The position numbers and the translations under genes were made by a program. From contig JAMPAJ010000001.1 of NCBI GenBank assembly GCA_023667265.1, positions 969,602-1,033,601 of the forward strand: DNA of 64,000 nt, in the 5' to 3' direction. Positions within the stretch are counted from its first letter, which is position 1. The number at the start of each line of letters is the position of its first letter. The notes beneath the pieces are model-generated. The model made no database searches. It saw only the letters and a list, made by a program, of their open reading frames with translations, and was not told the DNA's origin. Origin of the DNA: Alistipes sp. (GTDB lineage: Bacteria > Bacillota > Clostridia > Oscillospirales > Ruminococcaceae). Shown here piece after piece: positions 59,693 through 64,000 of the stretch.

Positions 59693-60808
59693 TCATTCGT
59701 TCTTATACGTGCCGATAAAGCGGAAGTATTCCAGGTTTTCAGCGAGATCGTTCATCAGCGCCTTTACGCCGCTGTCGCCGATCTTTCCGTCGAAGTCGAG
59801 GTAGAACATAACGTTGAAGCTTCCGTCCTTCAGCGGTCGGCTCTCGATCTTGATGAGATTCATGCCGTTGACGTAGAATTTTGTCAGCAGGCGGTAAAGA
59901 CTGCCCTCGGTGTCCGGTATTTTCAGCATAACAGAAATGGAGTCAGCCTCCGGGTCGATCTGCATATTGCGGGAAATGCAGATGAAACGGGTTCTGTTTA
60001 CGGAGCAGTCGGCTATGTTTTCCGCAAGGATATTCAGCCCGAGCCGCTTGGCGCAGTCCACGGAGCAGATAGCGGCGATATTTTCGCTGCTTCCGGCGAC
60101 CATAGCGGCAGCGGTGGCGGTATTTCCGTATTCGGCTGTTTTAAGCCCGTGAGCCGTCAGAAAGTCGCAGCACTGTGAGATAGCCTGCGGATGAGAATAA
60201 ACAGCTGCTATATCCTCGAGCCTTTCCGCATTTTTCGAGGCGATGCAGTGGCTTATCTCCACGCAGACCTCCTTGACCGTATAAACGCTGTATTTCGCCA
60301 TAAGGTCGTAGGTGCTGTTCACCGAGCCGGCAGTCGAGTTATGTACCGGAAGAACGCCGTAATCCAGCTCGCCGGACTGGACGGCGGCGAAAACGTCCTC
60401 GAAGGTCTTATAGAAGATCAGCTGCTTATCGCCGAAAATAAGACGTGCGGCAGTTTCGGAATTAGCTCCGGAGGTACCCTGGCAGCCTATTTTCCTTGCA
60501 TTTTCAAAATCCGGAACGGCGTAGGTCAGCTGCTCCCTGCCTGAAAGTATTTTTTTATTCTGAAGAATTTTGCTGATGTCCATGATCGAAGTGAAGAGCG
60601 CGGCTGTGCCCGCCTCCAGCTCCTTGTCTCCGGTGAGGGCTTTTATTCTGTCGATGACCTCTTTTTCACGTCCGCCCTGAAAAACCGGAAGATCGTGTTC
60701 CTTTTTATAGTCGGCAACGCCTTTGCACAGCTCCATCCGCTTCATGAAAAGTCCGAGTATCTGTTCATCTATTACGTCAATGCCGCTGCGCAGTTCTTTT
60801 AAGTCCAT
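59693..60808 (-). CDS. pheA: Bifunctional chorismate mutase / prephenate dehydratase
   Basis: 371 residues from the ATG at 60808 behind AGGAG. Chorismate mutase type II helix bundle 1-85 (LRSGIDVIDEQILGLFMKRM), prephenate dehydratase about 105-285 (GCQGTSGANSETAARLIF, NRTRFICIS with the catalytic Thr), and a C-terminal ACT domain with the phenylalanine-sensing ESRP motif near 330. Produces phenylpyruvate, the last precursor of Phe. Its promoter carries the CGCGTGGG block; no T-box leader is seen. Co-transcription with metH is unusual. Confidence 0.95.
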   Translation of the reverse strand: MDLKELRSGIDVIDEQILGLFMKRMELCKGVADYKKEHDLPVFQGGREKEVIDRIKALTGDKELEAGTAALFTSIMDISKILQNKKILSGREQLTYAVPDFENARKIGCQGTSGANSETAARLIFGDKQLIFYKTFEDVFAAVQSGELDYGVLPVHNSTAGSVNSTYDLMAKYSVYTVKEVCVEISHCIASKNAERLEDIAAVYSHPQAISQCCDFLTAHGLKTAEYGNTATAAAMVAGSSENIAAICSVDCAKRLGLNILAENIADCSVNRTRFICISRNMQIDPEADSISVMLKIPDTEGSLYRLLTKFYVNGMNLIKIESRPLKDGSFNVMFYLDFDGKIGDSGVKALMNDLAENLEYFRFIGTYKNE

Positions 60809-60861
60809 ATTTTTTCTCCTAAAGTTAATATCCCATAATGGGGCAGATGATATCTGATTCA

Positions 60862-60905
60862 ATTATAGCATATAAACAGGAAAAATGCAACCCACGCGGA
60901 AATTA
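60862..60905 (-). promoter_or_regulatory. Promoter of pheA-metH with CGCGTGGG block
   Basis: Minus strand: TTTCCGCGTGGG, then TTGCAT (60890-60885), 17 bases, TATAAT (60867-60862). The rest of the 333-base gap up to ruvC holds only the ruvC promoter and a GGGGGAGGCTCTCC stretch that resembles a decayed M7 hairpin. Confidence 0.83.
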
Positions 60906-61024
60906 ATTTCGATTTAAATTTATTATAACGCGAACTTGCCGGGGGAGGCTCTCCGTTTGTTATTTTATATAAAAATATAAAATTATTTCAAATGTCTTTA
61001 TATAATATTTATATGAATAAAATG

Positions 61025-61054
61025 TTGCAAATAAAGGTGGATTTGTGTTATAAT
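61025..61054 (+). promoter_or_regulatory. Promoter of the ruv operon
   Basis: TTGCAA 61025-61030, 18 bases, TATAAT 61049-61054. Confidence 0.75.
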
Positions 61055-61141
61055 AATAATGTATAAAAGCGAATTGAGAAATATCCGGCGCGGCGGCTGA
61101 AAGGTCGTGCGCCCGGAAATTGACGTATACAGGGAAAAGCA

Positions 61142-61627
61142 TTGAAAAATATACGAATACTGGGTATCGACCCGGGATATGCTATTGTAGGCTTCGGAGT
61201 TGTGGACTACGACGGACTGAAATTCACTCCGCTTGAGTACGGCGCGATCCTTACGGAGGCTCACACTCCTTTTCCGGAACGGCTGAAAAGCATCCATACC
61301 GATATGGAATTTATCTTTGAAAAATTCAGCCCGGACTGCATGGCGATAGAAAAACTTTTTTTTACGACAAATCAGAAAACGGCTATCGACGTGGCGCAGG
61401 CAAGGGGCATCTCCGTGCTTTCGGCGGCGAAGAGAAACGTTCCGGTTTTCGAGTACACGCCGTTACAGGTTAAATCCGCCGTTGTAGGCTACGGAAAGGC
61501 TGAAAAGACTCAGGTCATGGAAATGACCCGGCAGCTTCTCGGTCTTGCCCAGATACCGAAGCCCGACGACGCGGCTGACGCGCTTGCTATCGCTATATGC
61601 CACGGACATACTACACGTTGGGGATAA
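61142..61627 (+). CDS. ruvC: Holliday junction resolvase RuvC
   Basis: 161 residues from a TTG start behind an AGGGAAAAG site. Catalytic acidic residues are in ILGIDPGYAIVGFGVV (Asp near 8), MAIEKLFF (Glu near 68) and KPDDAADALAIAICH (Asp residues near 140). Cuts Holliday junctions. No ATG allows a full-length protein, which supports TTG. First gene of the ruv operon. Confidence 0.95.
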   Translation: MKNIRILGIDPGYAIVGFGVVDYDGLKFTPLEYGAILTEAHTPFPERLKSIHTDMEFIFEKFSPDCMAIEKLFFTTNQKTAIDVAQARGISVLSAAKRNVPVFEYTPLQVKSAVVGYGKAEKTQVMEMTRQLLGLAQIPKPDDAADALAIAICHGHTTRWG

Positions 61628-61643
61628 TATTGGAGGAATTGAT

Positions 61644-62258
61644 ATGATCTACAGCTTGCGCGGAAAGCTGATACATAAGGAAATAGGGCTTGCCGTCGTG
61701 GAGTGCGGAGGCGTAGGCTACGGCTGCAAGACATCCTACAGCACGATCTCGCGGCTTGGCGAAACTGGCAGCGAGGTAACGCTCTACACCCATCTTGCCG
61801 TCCGGGACGACGGTATCGAGCTTTTCGGCTTCGGCGATATGCAGGAGCTTAACTGCTTCAGACAGCTTATCTCCGTTTCCGGAGTAGGGCCGAAGGCGGC
61901 GATCTCTATTCTCTCGGATATGACTCCGGAGCAGTTTGCGCTTATCGTCGCGTCAGGCGACAGCAAAATGATAACCCGAACAAAGGGCATCGGCACGAAA
62001 ACGGCACAAAGGATCGTTCTGGAGCTTAAAGACAAGATCTCCTCGGAGTCCTTCGGCGGAGGAAGCATGACCGCAGGCAAGGCGTCAGGCTCGGCGGTTT
62101 CCTCGGGAGACGGTTCTTCTGTGGGCGAGGCTATGGAGGCTCTTATGGTTCTCGGCTATTCCCAGGGCGAGATCGCACCCGTTCTTCGCCAGGTCGATGT
62201 GTCCCTTAGCACCCAGGACATCATCAAGGAAGTCCTGCGCATTATGACGTCAAAATAA
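61644..62258 (+). CDS. ruvA: Holliday junction branch migration protein RuvA
   Basis: 204 residues from the ATG at 61644 behind GGAGG. N-terminal OB fold (MIYSLRGKLIHKEIGLAVVE), two helix-hairpin-helix motifs (SVSGVGPKAAISILS, KGIGTKTAQRIVLELKD) and a C-terminal domain that binds RuvB (ALMVLGYSQGEIAPVLRQV). Forms the junction-holding tetramer. 16 bases behind ruvC. Confidence 0.95.
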   Translation: MIYSLRGKLIHKEIGLAVVECGGVGYGCKTSYSTISRLGETGSEVTLYTHLAVRDDGIELFGFGDMQELNCFRQLISVSGVGPKAAISILSDMTPEQFALIVASGDSKMITRTKGIGTKTAQRIVLELKDKISSESFGGGSMTAGKASGSAVSSGDGSSVGEAMEALMVLGYSQGEIAPVLRQVDVSLSTQDIIKEVLRIMTSK

Positions 62259-62360
62259 CTGAACCTTATGCCGTGTTTACGGCTCAAGTATAAATTCATT
62301 GCCTGGCCCAACGACAGATCCGGGTATATTCCATAACCATACAGAAAGGAAGATTTGTTT

Positions 62361-63095
62361 ATGATGAATCTTGATGAACTGCTGAAGGCGGCGATAACCG
62401 ACCCGTCAAAACGTTCCCTCTTTTTGCAGACTCTTATAAAAAGCGACGTTTACGTTATCTGCAAAAATCCCGTCAAGCACGAGAGAGGAAGAGAGGAGGG
62501 CGGAATACAGCTTGAGCTTATCACTATCCGCAACCCTCATGGAGATGTTTTTATCCCATTTTTCACAAGCCGCAGAGCTATGGAGCAGTTTGCGAAGCGT
62601 TACGTTGAGCACTACAAGATAAACTGCCTGCGCCTTTTCGACCTTATCCAGACTGCCTCCGCCGTTCTGAACCCCAATTCCTACGGCAAGGAGTTTTCCT
62701 CTCAGGAGATAAAGAGCATTCTGATGATAGCGCGGAATCTGAAAATAAAGGCTATTTCCTACAACGAAGCCGAGACTATCAATTACCGCCCCTGCGAAAG
62801 GTCTGTGGGTCATATCACAAAGGCAGCTTCAAAATTCCTTTCAAAGCAGGAAAACGTTGACAGGGCGTTTATTATGGAGATGATACGGGGCTGTGAAAAA
62901 CCCCAGCTTCTCATGGTCATCGACATGATAGGAAATACAAGAAAGCTCTTTGTCCCTCTCTCAAAATTCCTTGCAAAGTCCACAAAGGCAGGAGATCATC
63001 TTTGCTTCATTACATATGAGCAGGAAATGGGCAGAAAGGCTGCCGATACTGTCGATCCGTTCTATGTGCGCAAGAAGAGACATTTCGAGAAATAA
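62361..63095 (+). CDS. SseB-family protein
   Basis: 244 residues from the ATG at 62361, 8 bases after AAGGAAG. N-terminal part (LDELLKAAITDPSKRSLFLQ, FIPFFTSRRAMEQFAKRY) fits the SseB N-terminal domain; the C-terminal part (DRAFIMEMIRGCEKPQLLMV, GDHLCFITYEQEMG) fits the SseB C-terminal domain. The role of SseB proteins is unclear (named from serine sensitivity in E. coli). Inserted between ruvA and ruvB, which are usually adjacent. The 96-base gap after ruvA shows no clear terminator or promoter. Confidence 0.8.
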   Translation: MMNLDELLKAAITDPSKRSLFLQTLIKSDVYVICKNPVKHERGREEGGIQLELITIRNPHGDVFIPFFTSRRAMEQFAKRYVEHYKINCLRLFDLIQTASAVLNPNSYGKEFSSQEIKSILMIARNLKIKAISYNEAETINYRPCERSVGHITKAASKFLSKQENVDRAFIMEMIRGCEKPQLLMVIDMIGNTRKLFVPLSKFLAKSTKAGDHLCFITYEQEMGRKAADTVDPFYVRKKRHFEK

Positions 63096-63128
63096 CCCAC
63101 TACTATTTAAGAAGGAGCAATTCTAAAT

Positions 63129-64000
63129 ATGATTCAGACTGAGGATATGGAGTTCGCTCCGAGAGTCATATCACCGGAAAATACCGTTGAGGACGGGGAC
63201 ATTGAAATAAGCCTCCGTCCTCAGTCCCTGCACGAGTATATCGGTCAGGACAAGGTCAAGGAGAAGATCGCCATTTATATCAAGGCGGCAAAGGGCAGAG
63301 GAGAGCCTCTGGATCATGTTTTGCTGTACGGCCCTCCCGGACTTGGAAAAACCACCCTCTCAAGCATTATCGCCCATGAGCTGGGCGTGAATCTTCGCGT
63401 TACCACAGGGCCTGCTATCGAGAAGCCCGGCGATCTTGTCTCGCTGCTTACGGGACTTTCCGACAACGATGTGCTTTTCATCGACGAGATCCACCGCCTT
63501 CCCAGACCGGTTGAGGAGCTGCTCTATCCGGCTCTGGAGGACAGGGTCATCGACATCATCATCGGCAAAGGTCCCTCCGCACGGTCTATACGTATGGACT
63601 TGAAGCCCTTTACCCTTATCGGCGCAACCACAAGAGCCGGACAGCTTTCCGCTCCTCTCCGTGACCGGTTCGGCGTTGTCGAAAGGCTGGAGCTGTACAG
63701 CAAGGATCAGCTAACGGACATTATCCGGCGCAGCGCCATGATACTCGGTATCCCCTGCGAGGGCGACGGCGCAGAGGAAATTGCCGGAAGAGCGAGAGGT
63801 ACGCCGAGAATCGCAAATCGCCTGCTTAAAAGAGTCCGGGATTTCGCCGACGTTATCGGCAACGGACAGATAACCCGGGAGATCGCCTCTATCGCTCTGA
63901 GCAGGCTCGAGATCGACAGTCTCGGTCTTGACAGCCTCGACAGGCGTATGCTTGCCATGATAATAAAGGGCTACGGCGGCGGCCCGGTTGGTCTTGAAAC
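63129..64000 (+). CDS. ruvB: Holliday junction helicase RuvB, 3'-truncated by the window
   Basis: The first 290 residues are present, with no stop before the window ends. ATG at 63129 behind AAGGAG. RuvB signatures: [19 protein letters not shown], Walker [18 protein letters not shown], Walker [21 protein letters not shown], sensor [19 protein letters not shown], and arginine finger region [20 protein letters not shown]+ motor that drives branch migration with RuvA. About 50 C-terminal residues of winged helix are outside the window. Confidence 0.96.
   Translation, partial: MIQTEDMEFAPRVISPENTVEDGDIEISLRPQSLHEYIGQDKVKEKIAIYIKAAKGRGEPLDHVLLYGPPGLGKTTLSSIIAHELGVNLRVTTGPAIEKPGDLVSLLTGLSDNDVLFIDEIHRLPRPVEELLYPALEDRVIDIIIGKGPSARSIRMDLKPFTLIGATTRAGQLSAPLRDRFGVVERLELYSKDQLTDIIRRSAMILGIPCEGDGAEEIAGRARGTPRIANRLLKRVRDFADVIGNGQITREIASIALSRLEIDSLGLDSLDRRMLAMIIKGYGGGPVGLE

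Noticed and set aside
60809-61141. T-box or amino-acid riboswitch in front of pheA-metH
   Set aside because: The predicted leader is only about 50 nt and shows no T-box sequence, S-box fold or terminator.

Overview
The window looks like a chromosomal segment of a cellulolytic, low-redundancy Firmicute of the Ruminococcus type (Oscillospiraceae). Reasons seen in the sequence: three secreted GH5 cellulases that end in type I dockerin modules, Firmicute operon order (yabP-yabQ-divIC-yabR, secG-rnr, ffs-dnaX-ybaB-recR, rpsT beside gpr), an NfnAB-type oxidoreductase, and sigma-A promoters of TTGACA/TTGCAA-N17-TATAAT form. Species assignment is inference.

Layout. 1-2516: the 3' end of a proline-rich repeat protein and a helical-repeat protein. 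2947-7121: a cell-wall operon (alpha/beta hydrolase, membrane MurF-like ligase, Ddl, acetyltransferase). 7189-9415: nfnAB. 10105-11952: first dockerin cellulase. 12023-14793: recR, ybaB, dnaX and the SRP RNA. 15267-18708: two BspA-like leucine-rich-repeat surface proteins. 18764-21957: a CPCC protein, a polysaccharide ABC exporter and a VanY-type carboxypeptidase. 22210-24000: rpsT, spore protease gpr, mscL. 24233-27331: two zinc-ribbon proteins. 27624-30004: secDF. 30309-36585: a complete F-type ATP synthase operon in which the delta and alpha subunits are one continuous reading frame. 36801-43842: a GDP-D-rhamnose-type polysaccharide cluster. 43961-45689: yabR, divIC, yabQ, yabP. 45902-49137: secG, rnr and a lipoprotein. 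49196-50998: Na/Pi cotransporter. 51141-56215: two more dockerin cellulases. 56889-60808: pheA, a short metH and a small membrane protein. 61142-64000: ruvC, ruvA, an SseB-family gene and ruvB, which runs off the end.

How the parts connect: the polysaccharide cluster (priming transferase, ManC, Gmd, Rmd, two GT4 enzymes) and the separate Wzm/Wzt-type exporter could together build and export a 6-deoxyhexose glycan. The dockerin cellulases would be displayed on a scaffoldin encoded elsewhere. gpr, yabP and yabQ show that at least part of a sporulation programme is encoded.

Non-coding highlights. (1) An interspersed family of about 180-bp elements made of six consecutive hairpins, whose stems differ between copies by compensatory base changes; it sits 3' of operons and often carries a second hairpin module. 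(2) Four promoters share the block TTTTTCCGCGTGGG abutting the -35 box. (3) The ATP synthase leader has an intrinsic terminator and three segments that can pair alternatively. (4) A 172-bp hairpin element with terminal inverted repeats flanked by TTAT. (5) A decayed secD fragment lies between atpC and secD. Several start codons were chosen from Shine-Dalgarno spacing and differ from the longest possible reading frame; this is stated in the entries.
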